Positions 1 to 7,253 of a stretch of DNA of 64,000 nt are shown one piece after another. Source of the stretch: UASB124 sp041662445 (lineage in GTDB: Bacteria; Babelota; Babeliae; Babelales; RVW-14); contig JBAZSL010000001.1 of the NCBI GenBank assembly GCA_041662445.1, forward strand, positions 67,317 to 131,316, read 5' to 3'. Under the pieces are notes generated by a model, which was given only the letters and a program-made list of their open reading frames with translations, was not told the origin of the DNA and ran no database searches. The translations under genes and the position numbers were made by a program. The first letter of the stretch is position 1. The number at the start of each line of letters is the position of its first letter.

Positions 1-410
1 ACACGTGTGAGGGCAAAGATATCTCGCCGCACCTCAGCTGGAGTAATGTTCCGGCAGGAGTTAAAAGCTTTGCCTTGATCTGTGACGATCCTGATGCACC
101 CGCAAAAACATGGTTGCATTGGACAATTTTTAACATCCCCTCCACGGTTACCACGCTTGCCCAAGGAGTTGCAACCACACCAAAGCTAGCCAATGGAGCG
201 TGCCAGGGAATTACCGATTTTGGCAGCGTTGGTTTTGGTGGTGCATGTCCGCCTAAGGGGCATGGAACCCATCATTATATTTTCACTTTGTATGCTTTGG
301 ACACACTTCTTAACCTTGAACCGGGCATTTCGCGTGCTGTTCTTGAAAATGCTATGAAAGGTCATATCCTAGCTACTGGTCAACTTATAGGAACGTATTC
401 TCGTGAGTAA
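1..410 (+). CDS. YbhB/YbcL-family (PEBP / Raf kinase inhibitor-like) protein, 5' end missing
   Basis: The reading frame is open from the window edge, so the N terminus lies outside. The visible part begins with a CEGKDISPHLSW segment and continues through ICDDPDAP, a WxHW motif (WLHW) and a GGACPPKGHGTHHY segment. These are hallmark ligand-pocket motifs of the bacterial phosphatidylethanolamine-binding protein family. Family members are small soluble proteins of about 150-180 residues whose physiological ligand is usually unknown; about 135 residues are visible, consistent with loss of only a short N-terminal part. It ends 10 bases before ftsY and may share its transcript. The family call is firm; a cellular role cannot be given. 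Confidence 0.9.
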   Translation, partial: TCEGKDISPHLSWSNVPAGVKSFALICDDPDAPAKTWLHWTIFNIPSTVTTLAQGVATTPKLANGACQGITDFGSVGFGGACPPKGHGTHHYIFTLYALDTLLNLEPGISRAVLENAMKGHILATGQLIGTYSRE

Positions 411-420
411 CAGATAGGCT

Positions 421-1314
421 ATGTTTAATTTTATTAAAAACAAATTCAAAAAAATTTACACAACGGTCACGAGTCAGATATCGTCACTGTTTTCCGGCAA
501 TAAATTTGATGAGAATTTTCTCAAAGAACTCTCGGCCGTACTTATTAAAGCTGATACCGGTGTTCACATTACCGAAGAGATTGTTAAAACTCTTTCTACC
601 GGCATGCGCGCGGCGTCTATCACCACGCTTGAACAGGCACGCGAAGCGCTGGGAAAAGAACTTGTCGCGCTTCTCCAGACACCACAAACACCGGAGTCAA
701 CTCCACGCATTACTCTTATTGTGGGTGTTAACGGAAGCGGCAAAACAACGTTTGTTGCAAAGTATGCCAACCTTATGAAAAAGAATGGCAAACGCGTGCT
801 GGTTATTGCGGGCGATACATTTCGCGCTGCTGCTACTGAACAGTTGTGTGTATGGGCATCATCGATTGGTGTAACTGTTCATGTCGGCAAAGACGGACAA
901 GATCCGGCGGCTGTTGTCTATGATGGATGCAAAAAGTTTGTTGATGAATCGTATGACTGCTTAATTATTGATACTGCAGGACGGCTTCAAACCAAAACAA
1001 ACCTCATGCGTGAACTTGAAAAAATTAAACGCACGATCAATAAACAACTTCCCGGGGCATCAATTGCAACATGGCTGACGATTGATGCAATGCTGGGACA
1101 AAACAGTCTCGCTCAGGCTGATCTTTTCCATCAAGCAACGCCGCTTGATGGCATTGTTCTTACTAAACTTGATGGCACCGGCAAAGGTGGCATCGTGTTT
1201 GCGATCACTCAAAAACTTAAAATCCCCATTGTGTATGTAACCTATGGAGAACGTATTGACGATGTTGGATTGTTTGAAGCACAGGAGTATGTGAACGGTT
1301 TATTGCGTGATTAA
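421..1314 (+). CDS. ftsY: Signal recognition particle receptor FtsY
   Basis: SRP receptor GTPase, which docks ribosome-nascent chain-SRP complexes at the inner membrane for co-translational insertion. The 297-residue protein has a short NG-type N domain and then the SRP GTPase motifs in order: a P-loop GVNGSGKTT near residue 102, DTFRAAA near 138, DTAGR near 188, TKLDGTGKGG near 248 and a C-terminal GERIDDVGLF closing motif. It lacks the long acidic A domain of E. coli FtsY, as is common in many bacteria. The start is the ATG at 421 with only a weak Shine-Dalgarno. The next gene's start codon lies 11 bases beyond the stop, so co-transcription is likely. Confidence 0.97.
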   Translation: MFNFIKNKFKKIYTTVTSQISSLFSGNKFDENFLKELSAVLIKADTGVHITEEIVKTLSTGMRAASITTLEQAREALGKELVALLQTPQTPESTPRITLIVGVNGSGKTTFVAKYANLMKKNGKRVLVIAGDTFRAAATEQLCVWASSIGVTVHVGKDGQDPAAVVYDGCKKFVDESYDCLIIDTAGRLQTKTNLMRELEKIKRTINKQLPGASIATWLTIDAMLGQNSLAQADLFHQATPLDGIVLTKLDGTGKGGIVFAITQKLKIPIVYVTYGERIDDVGLFEAQEYVNGLLRD

Positions 1315-1324
1315 GGAGAGGAAA

Positions 1325-1930
1325 ATGATGAAAACAAAAATCTTATTTTGTTATATAGGTTTCATTGCATATGTAAGCGTGCCACTTGATGCCCGCCATC
1401 TGTTGCCCTCAATCGATCGCATCCGTAAAAAAGTTGAAAATACCGTTACTACTCAATCAGACAACTTCAAAGACATACTCGCCAAAGCTGGAATCACCAA
1501 TAATGTTGTCAGTGGACACCACATACTGCGTGGCGAGCAAATATCTGCGGTCAAAGAACTCAGCCTTACTGACGTCGAGAAAGCTCTTAATGATCTTTAC
1601 TGGAGTAGTCAAAAAGAATTTGTTGATGCATTGACGCAGCAAATGAAACAATCTGAAGTCCAGGCAATGATACTGTTGAAACAAAAAATAAAAGAGAAAT
1701 ATAGTACGGAAAAAACACCCATTATTGTCTATGCTCAAACTTTGGCCAATGAAGAGAAGCAGCTGGATGATCTTTTTCAGGCGTGGCTACGCCTTTCAAA
1801 TACGAGCAACATGGTCACGAAAGATAAAAAACAACATGTCAAAAAGCTTAAAGAGCTGTACGAGCGGCATACACAGCTTAAGCAGACGCTTGAAAGTTTG
1901 ATCAAAACAACCAATGCACTTATCTCATAA
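1325..1930 (+). CDS. Exported helical protein of unknown function
   Basis: I do not recognise a family. An upstream in-frame ATG exists at 1307, but a strong Shine-Dalgarno (AAGGAGAG at 1313-1320) sits just before the paired ATGATG at 1325, which then starts directly with a signal peptide (MMKTKILFCYIGFIAYVS, cleavage probably near Asp-Ala). The mature part, about 175 residues, is charged and mostly helical with Lys/Glu/Gln-rich stretches suggesting a coiled coil near the C terminus. No catalytic motif or cysteine pattern is evident. It lies between ftsY and prmC on the same strand and likely shares their transcript. The export prediction is sound; function is unknown. Confidence 0.75.
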   Translation: MMKTKILFCYIGFIAYVSVPLDARHLLPSIDRIRKKVENTVTTQSDNFKDILAKAGITNNVVSGHHILRGEQISAVKELSLTDVEKALNDLYWSSQKEFVDALTQQMKQSEVQAMILLKQKIKEKYSTEKTPIIVYAQTLANEEKQLDDLFQAWLRLSNTSNMVTKDKKQHVKKLKELYERHTQLKQTLESLIKTTNALIS

Positions 1931-1946
1931 CATAATCAACACGCAC

Positions 1947-2831
1947 ATGACACGCTCATTACATCAATTCATTGAAAATATCGCAACACGACTGGCCACG
2001 TGTTGCGTGCATGAACGCGAGGCCACGCAAGAAGCTTGGCTTATTCTTGAAAAAGTTATGGATACGACACGAACCAATTTGCTTTCCATGGCATCCATTG
2101 CATTGACACCTGCACAACAGAAGCGCCTTGATTTTCTAGTTGAACAGCGTGTGGTGCATCATCAGCCCTTGGCGTATCTTCTTGGTTCTGTTCCTTTTTG
2201 TGATCTTGATATTCTTGTTGAGCCGCCCATCCTCATTCCTCGTCCCGAAACTGAAGAATGGGTAACATGGCTCATTGAACAACTTAAATGTGTGCAGCCT
2301 GAACGTTTTACAATTCTTGATCTGTGTACGGGCAGTGGCTGTATAGCTCTTGCACTGGCACACGCATTCCCTCTCGCCACGGTAATTGGCGTTGATAATA
2401 ATCCACATGCACTTGCGCTTGCGAACAAGAATAAAAAGCATCTCAACATCGCGAATGCCACTTTTATGTGCGGTGATCTTTTTGCAGCACTTCCTCATGA
2501 TTTTACCTGTGATCTCATTGTGGCAAATCCGCCTTACATTACTGAAAATGAGTATCATCAGTTACAACCAGAAGTTGCTCAGTGGGAAGATAAGAATGCA
2601 CTTGTTGCCAGCAACCATGGGTTGGACTTTTATCAACGCATTGCACAGAACGCAGGCAGATATCTTACGGCACATTCTCTGTTTGTATCACGCGATCTTC
2701 CTCGTATTTCTCTTGAAGTTGGCCTGTCGCCTGAAAGCGTCGTTGCCATCTGTCGTGATGCAGGATTTAATCGATGTGAACTGCATTGTGACATGCAAGG
2801 TAGTCCTCGCTGGGCAGTGGTACGCATTTGA
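1947..2831 (+). CDS. prmC: Peptide chain release factor N5-glutamine methyltransferase PrmC
   Basis: PrmC (HemK) methylates the Gln of the GGQ motif in release factors RF1 and RF2 using S-adenosylmethionine. The 294-residue protein has the usual N-terminal helical domain, an SAM-binding motif I (LDLCTGSGCIALALA near residue 120), an acidic motif II (VIGVDNN) and the diagnostic NPPYI active-site motif near residue 192. An upstream in-frame start exists at 1914, but it overlaps the preceding gene; the ATG at 1947 fits the usual N terminus (MTRSLHQFIEN). The C-terminal strand region, normally LVLEIG-like, is divergent (RISLEVG) after the segment SLFVSRDLP. The family call is secure. Confidence 0.95.
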   Translation: MTRSLHQFIENIATRLATCCVHEREATQEAWLILEKVMDTTRTNLLSMASIALTPAQQKRLDFLVEQRVVHHQPLAYLLGSVPFCDLDILVEPPILIPRPETEEWVTWLIEQLKCVQPERFTILDLCTGSGCIALALAHAFPLATVIGVDNNPHALALANKNKKHLNIANATFMCGDLFAALPHDFTCDLIVANPPYITENEYHQLQPEVAQWEDKNALVASNHGLDFYQRIAQNAGRYLTAHSLFVSRDLPRISLEVGLSPESVVAICRDAGFNRCELHCDMQGSPRWAVVRI

Positions 2832-2880
2832 CAAGCAAAACCACTTTTTGTATGGTTGATGAACATTCCGGCAGTAGAAT

Positions 2881-2931
2881 CTGAGAAAAAGTGATTAATA
2901 GAAAAAGTTCCAGAGAAAAACCACTTTTTCA
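2881..2931 (+). terminator. Imperfect hairpin after prmC, possible terminator
   Basis: CTGAGAAAAAGTG at 2881 is the inverted partner of CACTTTTTCAG near 2921, with an AT-rich loop of about 27 bases. T-rich sequence follows (GCTTTTACGTTTTTC). A further CCACTTTTT copy lies at about 2842. The loop is long, so an intrinsic terminator is only possible, not certain. Confidence 0.35.
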
Positions 2932-2992
2932 GCTGCTTTTACGTTTTTCTTCACTTATTCTTTTCACGCAGTGTAAGTTGGCGCTAGTTGTT

Positions 2993-3026
2993 TTGACATA
3001 ATTTCGCGAAATTATTTTTGTAGATA
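2993..3026 (+). promoter_or_regulatory. Putative promoter with an 18-bp perfect palindrome (operator-like)
   Basis: A consensus -35 hexamer TTGACA (2993-2998) leads directly into the perfect 18-bp palindrome ATAATTTCGCGAAATTAT (2998-3015). A -10-like TAGATA follows at 3021-3026, although a 22-base spacer is longer than ideal. The palindrome sits where a repressor dimer would block RNA polymerase, just upstream of the exported protein gene at 3054. The palindrome is seen directly; its regulatory role is inferred. Confidence 0.45.
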
Positions 3027-3053
3027 AGTAGAATTTACAGAGGATGTATCTTT

Positions 3054-3488
3054 ATGAAAATGATACCATGTACAAAAATGTACTTACCCTTGGCTGTTGC
3101 AATGGCACTTTTAGGAACAAGTTTATCGCTGACCGCTGGTGATACTAATGAACAAACACCAGAAGAGCAGAGATTAATTACGGCCGCACAAAGACATATT
3201 GAGCAAGCCTGGAAAAAGAATCAGGACCAGGGCGATATTCAACGTGTTTCGTGTACCTTCACGTCTGATGAGGTATGTGTGAAAACAGACTTTTCTGACT
3301 ACCGCAAAAAACGTGATCGTTACACCAAGCCTAATAAAATAGCTCTATCTTCGCCGATTACTGAAATCACCTTTAACCCTGCTTCGAATAAGCAGTCACT
3401 TTTTGTGGTAACAAAGAAAAATTCTACACGTCGTTTGCAGGAAAAGCATGTACCAATTCCTGCAGGATCTTTTCTCTCAACTATTTAA
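3054..3488 (+). CDS. Small exported protein of unknown function
   Basis: Unrecognised 144-residue protein. It has a clear N-terminal signal peptide (charged start, hydrophobic LPLAVAMALLGTSLSL core, probable cleavage after LTAG). The mature part is basic and polar, contains two cysteines (VSCTFTSDEVC) that could form a disulfide after export, and ends with a hydrophobic tail. The start ATG follows AGAGGATG at suitable spacing. It stands at the head of a likely operon with the rubredoxin and SppA genes, behind the palindromic promoter-like site. No domain assignment is possible from sequence reading. Confidence 0.65.
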   Translation: MKMIPCTKMYLPLAVAMALLGTSLSLTAGDTNEQTPEEQRLITAAQRHIEQAWKKNQDQGDIQRVSCTFTSDEVCVKTDFSDYRKKRDRYTKPNKIALSSPITEITFNPASNKQSLFVVTKKNSTRRLQEKHVPIPAGSFLSTI

Positions 3489-3519
3489 AAACATAGTTAT
3501 TTTAACGAGAGGGTGGAGA

Positions 3520-3726
3520 ATGCAAGCGCATATTTGTACTGTTTGTGGTTTTGTATATGACCTTCAAAGTGCAGATCGCGATGTCGAAGGCAATCTCATT
3601 CAATTTGATACTCTTGACCCTGATTGGCAATGTCCTGTGTGTGGTGTGCGGCTTGATCTTTTTAAGCCCATCGAATCAGAAAATCTCCCCGATGTACCCG
3701 TAACTGAAGACAAGAAGAGGATCTAA
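3520..3726 (+). CDS. Rubredoxin
   Basis: Rubredoxins are one-iron electron carriers with Fe bound by four cysteines in two CxxC knuckles. This 68-residue protein has both: CTVCGFVYD at residues 5-13 and DWQCPVCGVRLDLF near residues 34-47. The frame extends upstream to 3448, but the ATG at 3520 follows AGAGGGTGGAGA closely and gives a protein of normal rubredoxin size, so it was chosen. The stop lies 4 bases before the SppA start. In anaerobes or intracellular bacteria rubredoxin often serves oxidative stress defence; the partner here is unknown. The C-terminal 15 residues are an extra acidic tail. Confidence 0.88.
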   Translation: MQAHICTVCGFVYDLQSADRDVEGNLIQFDTLDPDWQCPVCGVRLDLFKPIESENLPDVPVTEDKKRI

Positions 3727-3730
3727 TTTC

Positions 3731-4687
3731 ATGGAAACCAGCAACGAAAAACCATCAAAAGGCGCAAGTTTTTCAACCATTATCAAAAACATTTTTTTCG
3801 TTCTTCTCATTCTGCAATTCGCACCGATTATTTTTACTGGCGTCAAATCGACACTCGAAGATATGTTTACGCCAAAAGCCCACATTGGTTATCTGAATAT
3901 CAATGGCTTTATTGGCGATTCGACCCACTATATTAAATGTATCGATGAATTCTCTAAAAATCCGGATATTAAAGCGTTGCTGCTTCGTATCAACTCGCCA
4001 GGTGGTTATTCTGGTTCAAGCCAAGTGGTATTCAATGAGCTTAAAAAATTTAAAAAAGATAAACCGATTATCGCTTTCATAGAAAATACCGGAGCTTCGG
4101 GCGCTTATTATATCGCCATGGCAGCTAATAGCATTATTGCCAGTCCTATATCACTCGTTGGTAGCATCGGTGTTTTTATGGAACTGCCAAACGTTAAAGA
4201 GCTTCTAACTTCATGGAAGATCAATTATCGTTACGTACAATCAGGTGCCTATAAAACTACGGGAAGCATGGTTAAGGATGTCAAACCAGAAGAGTTGGCA
4301 TACCTTCAAGAACTTTCAGATGACCAGTATCGTCAATTTGTAAAAGATGTTGCTGAAAGCCGTAAGCTAGATGCCAAAACTCATAAGCTGTGGGCTGATG
4401 GCAAAGCATTTACGGGTAACCAGGCGCTCAAACTCAAGCTCGTTGATAAACTCGGATCATTCTCAGATGCGCTTGATGAAGTAAAACGCATTGGCAATGT
4501 CAAAGAAGAAATTAAGCTTATTCAGCCCAAAAAGCCTTCTGGCTTTATGCGATTATTTGGCGGGGATGATGAGATGGGACAAGATTCCATGTCATTGTCA
4601 TTTGCCGAAAAAACGGCATGCTTTTTGAGCAACGTGTGGAATAAGTTTAGTTCACTTCAAGCAAGCCAAATGCCGCAGACTCATTAA
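3731..4687 (+). CDS. sppA: Signal peptide peptidase SppA-type membrane protease (S49)
   Basis: S49 serine protease of the short SppA type, which degrades cleaved signal peptides in the membrane. The 318-residue protein has a transmembrane segment at about residues 17-38, the LLLRINSPGG motif near 84-92, the nucleophile in GASGAYY (Ser123) and the general-base Lys in GAYKTTGSM (Lys175), followed by the usual C-terminal DGKAFTGNQALKLKLVD segment. Length matches the single-domain form of Gram-positives and many reduced genomes rather than the 618-residue E. coli protein. It lies 4 bases after the rubredoxin stop, so translation is probably coupled. Confidence 0.93.
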   Translation: METSNEKPSKGASFSTIIKNIFFVLLILQFAPIIFTGVKSTLEDMFTPKAHIGYLNINGFIGDSTHYIKCIDEFSKNPDIKALLLRINSPGGYSGSSQVVFNELKKFKKDKPIIAFIENTGASGAYYIAMAANSIIASPISLVGSIGVFMELPNVKELLTSWKINYRYVQSGAYKTTGSMVKDVKPEELAYLQELSDDQYRQFVKDVAESRKLDAKTHKLWADGKAFTGNQALKLKLVDKLGSFSDALDEVKRIGNVKEEIKLIQPKKPSGFMRLFGGDDEMGQDSMSLSFAEKTACFLSNVWNKFSSLQASQMPQTH

Positions 4688-4895
4688 TTAGCCACGCTAT
4701 TCTTGACAACACCCTGATGTGTGTAGGCACACTGATTGAAGTTTGCCACAAGCATGAGGGCTGTTATGAAACTAAAATTTATTGGTACACGTGCCTGCCT
4801 AAAATCGCGAACCGTGCAACACTTGAGGGTTTAAGATGCGCGTTGGTGTCTGCTCTATCATGGTGATCGGCATAGTAAGTTTAAGTGGAGTAATT

Positions 4896-6398
4896 ATGGC
4901 GACTTCAAACAAGAAACTTGCTTCATATCAGAAAACTCGAGATTTTACGGCGACCACTGAACCCAAGGGTGGCACGCATGTGCGTCAGGGCAAGCAGCCT
5001 ATTTTTGTGATTCATAAACACGCAGCCAGCCATTTACATTACGATTTTCGTATCGATGTTGATGGAGTACTCGTCTCCTGGGCGGTGCCCAAAGGAATTC
5101 CGCGCAATCCTGCCGTCAAACGTCTTGCAATTCAGACCGAAGATCATCCTTATGAATATGCATCTTTTGAAGGAGTTATTCCTGAAGGTAACTACGGCGC
5201 TGGGACAGTGATGGTGTGGGACAAGGGTACGTATCGCAATATTAAAGAAAAAGACGGTGCGTTGGTTCCTATGGATCGTTGCGTCAAACAAGGGCGCATT
5301 GAAATAGAGATGCGCGGCAAAAAGCTTAAAGGTGCCTATGCACTTATCCGTACCAAGTTACGTGAAGGACAAAAAAAGCAACACTGGCTGTTGATCAAAA
5401 TGAATGATGCCTATGCACGGCATGATGATGCTGGGTTTGCGCAGGATGATATCTCTGCCACAACTGGTCGTACGATGGCTCAAATTGCACATAAAAATTC
5501 TGCTGTTGAAGATGATCCAGCGTATAAAGTTGGCCGTCGCACGTTGCAGGTATCAAATCTTGATAAAGTACTTTTCCCACATGATGGCATTACTAAGGGT
5601 GAGTTGATTGACTACTACAAAGATATTGCGCCCTATATGCTTCCGTATATGAAAAATAGAGCTGTTACGATGCATCGCTTTCCTGATGGCATACGGCATG
5701 AAGGATTTTATCAAAAAGATATTGGTGATTATTTTCCTGATTGGATTAAGCGTGCAGTAATTCCTAAGGAGGGTGGCAAGAATACCTACGTTGTTTGCAA
5801 TGATGCAGCGACGTTGGTGTATTTGGCCAACCAGGCGTGCATTACGCCGCATATTTGGCTCAGTCGCATCGATAAACTCGATTATCCGGATCGCATGATT
5901 TTTGATCTTGATCCAGGAAAAAATAATGATTTTGCGGTAGTGCGCGAAGCAGCGTTATCACTGCGATCGTTGCTTGAAGAATGTGGCCTGCAATCTTTTG
6001 TCATGACCACGGGGGCACATGGGGTACACATTGTGGTGCCGATTGATCGAAAAACTCCTTTTGACGATGTACGGGCTTGTGCACGAAGCATAGCTGAAAA
6101 GCTTGTTGTGCAGGATCCCAAAAAATTTACGCTCGAAGCGCGCGTGGCAAAACGGCATGGACGTTTATACGTTGATGTGACACGTAATGCTTATGCGCAG
6201 ACCGGAGTTTGCCCCTATGCTGTGCGTGCGCATCAAGGAGCATCGGTTGCGACGCCGTTATCGTGGGATGAGCTTGAGCGCGGAACAATCGTTGCGGATA
6301 CCTACACGATCAAAAATATTTTTGCGCGACTCAAACGCGTGGGAGATCCGTGGGAAAAGATGCGGAGTTGCAAGCAGTCACTGAAAAAATTGTGTTGA
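4896..6398 (+). CDS. LigD-like protein: 3'-phosphoesterase + primase/polymerase, no ligase domain
   Basis: DNA end-processing protein of the bacterial non-homologous end-joining type. Numbered from the ATG at 4896 (behind AGTGGAG; the frame reaches back to 4836 without a good ribosome site), residues 30-165 form the phosphoesterase domain with the His/Asp set of LigD: H42, H48, D50, R52, H84 and Y88. Residues 210-495 form the archaeo-eukaryotic primase-type polymerase domain, with FDLDP (D337, D339) as the metal-binding pair and TTGAHGVHIVVP as the nucleotide-binding motif. The central ATP-dependent ligase domain with its KxDG motif is absent, and no Ku or ligase gene is visible nearby. The protein likely trims and fills ends for a ligase encoded elsewhere. 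Confidence 0.92.
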   Translation: MATSNKKLASYQKTRDFTATTEPKGGTHVRQGKQPIFVIHKHAASHLHYDFRIDVDGVLVSWAVPKGIPRNPAVKRLAIQTEDHPYEYASFEGVIPEGNYGAGTVMVWDKGTYRNIKEKDGALVPMDRCVKQGRIEIEMRGKKLKGAYALIRTKLREGQKKQHWLLIKMNDAYARHDDAGFAQDDISATTGRTMAQIAHKNSAVEDDPAYKVGRRTLQVSNLDKVLFPHDGITKGELIDYYKDIAPYMLPYMKNRAVTMHRFPDGIRHEGFYQKDIGDYFPDWIKRAVIPKEGGKNTYVVCNDAATLVYLANQACITPHIWLSRIDKLDYPDRMIFDLDPGKNNDFAVVREAALSLRSLLEECGLQSFVMTTGAHGVHIVVPIDRKTPFDDVRACARSIAEKLVVQDPKKFTLEARVAKRHGRLYVDVTRNAYAQTGVCPYAVRAHQGASVATPLSWDELERGTIVADTYTIKNIFARLKRVGDPWEKMRSCKQSLKKLC

Positions 6399-6401
6399 GA
6401 T

Positions 6402-7253
6402 TTAGTGCTTGCCCATTGATTTGTATTTTTCTGTTGTTGGGTAGAAGTCCGGGTGCTCTTTTCGCCATTTTGTTTCAGCTTCAATAAGCAACGAAATTAT
6501 TTCGTCATTCTCTTTTTGCGTGGCGATATCGCGCGCTGTTTGGCCATCTATTTCAGCGAATGGGTTTGCTCCGGCATCAAGAAGTAACGCTACAATAGTT
6601 TTCTCACTCCGCCTGACGGCGTCTATTAATGGGGTAAACATTAGCATGTCGCCCCACATGGGCGCAACATTGGCATCCGCTCCAGCATCAATAAGAAGTT
6701 TGGCGGCTTCGCGTTTAGAGTCCACATAGGCATCATAATGAAAGTTATAGTCATCATTGTCTAGGTCATTCCAAGGTACTTCAAGAGCGTAAAGTAAGGC
6801 TGTTCGGTTTTTGTTATCCTTCAAATTTGGGTCGGCTGGTTGTTGTGCAACGTCGCAGGCAAGTTCGCACACTTCAAGAGGAGCATCAACCCATTGCTCT
6901 GCAACTGTGTCGTACCATACAACACTAGGATTAAGAAGAAGCCTCATGATTTCAAACATGCTGGAGCCTGCAGCAACCATCAAAGTGGTTCTTCCATATT
7001 TGTCTTGTGCGTCGATGTTTGCTCCATCGAGAAGAAGACGCTTGATGAGATTAAGATCGCAGAAATTAAGATAACCTCTTTCTATTACTTCAATAAGCTC
7101 AAGGTCTGCTTTATGGCGAGCCTGCAGTTGAGTATCATTCTCTTGCGCAGCAGCTTCTTGTTCCATTCCCTGCAATTGATAATTGACGAGAAAGAGACTG
7201 CTCCACAAGGCACAACGTAAAAAATAAAAGCTGATTTTTTTTAATGCGTTCAT
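6402..7253 (-). CDS. Exported ankyrin-repeat protein
   Basis: 283-residue protein with a signal peptide (hydrophobic FLRCALWSSLFLVNYQ, probable cleavage before the Met of LQGM) followed by at least four ankyrin repeats, seen as GRTTLMVAAGSS, NRTALLYALE, FTPLIDAVRRSEKTIVALLLDAGANP and GQTARDIATQ. Ankyrin repeats mediate protein-protein binding; exported versions in intracellular bacteria commonly act on host proteins. The ATG overlaps the stop of the upstream double-Ddl gene by one base (TAATG), which suggests translational coupling. Target and function are unknown. Confidence 0.88.
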   Translation of the reverse strand: MNALKKISFYFLRCALWSSLFLVNYQLQGMEQEAAAQENDTQLQARHKADLELIEVIERGYLNFCDLNLIKRLLLDGANIDAQDKYGRTTLMVAAGSSMFEIMRLLLNPSVVWYDTVAEQWVDAPLEVCELACDVAQQPADPNLKDNKNRTALLYALEVPWNDLDNDDYNFHYDAYVDSKREAAKLLIDAGADANVAPMWGDMLMFTPLIDAVRRSEKTIVALLLDAGANPFAEIDGQTARDIATQKENDEIISLLIEAETKWRKEHPDFYPTTEKYKSMGKH

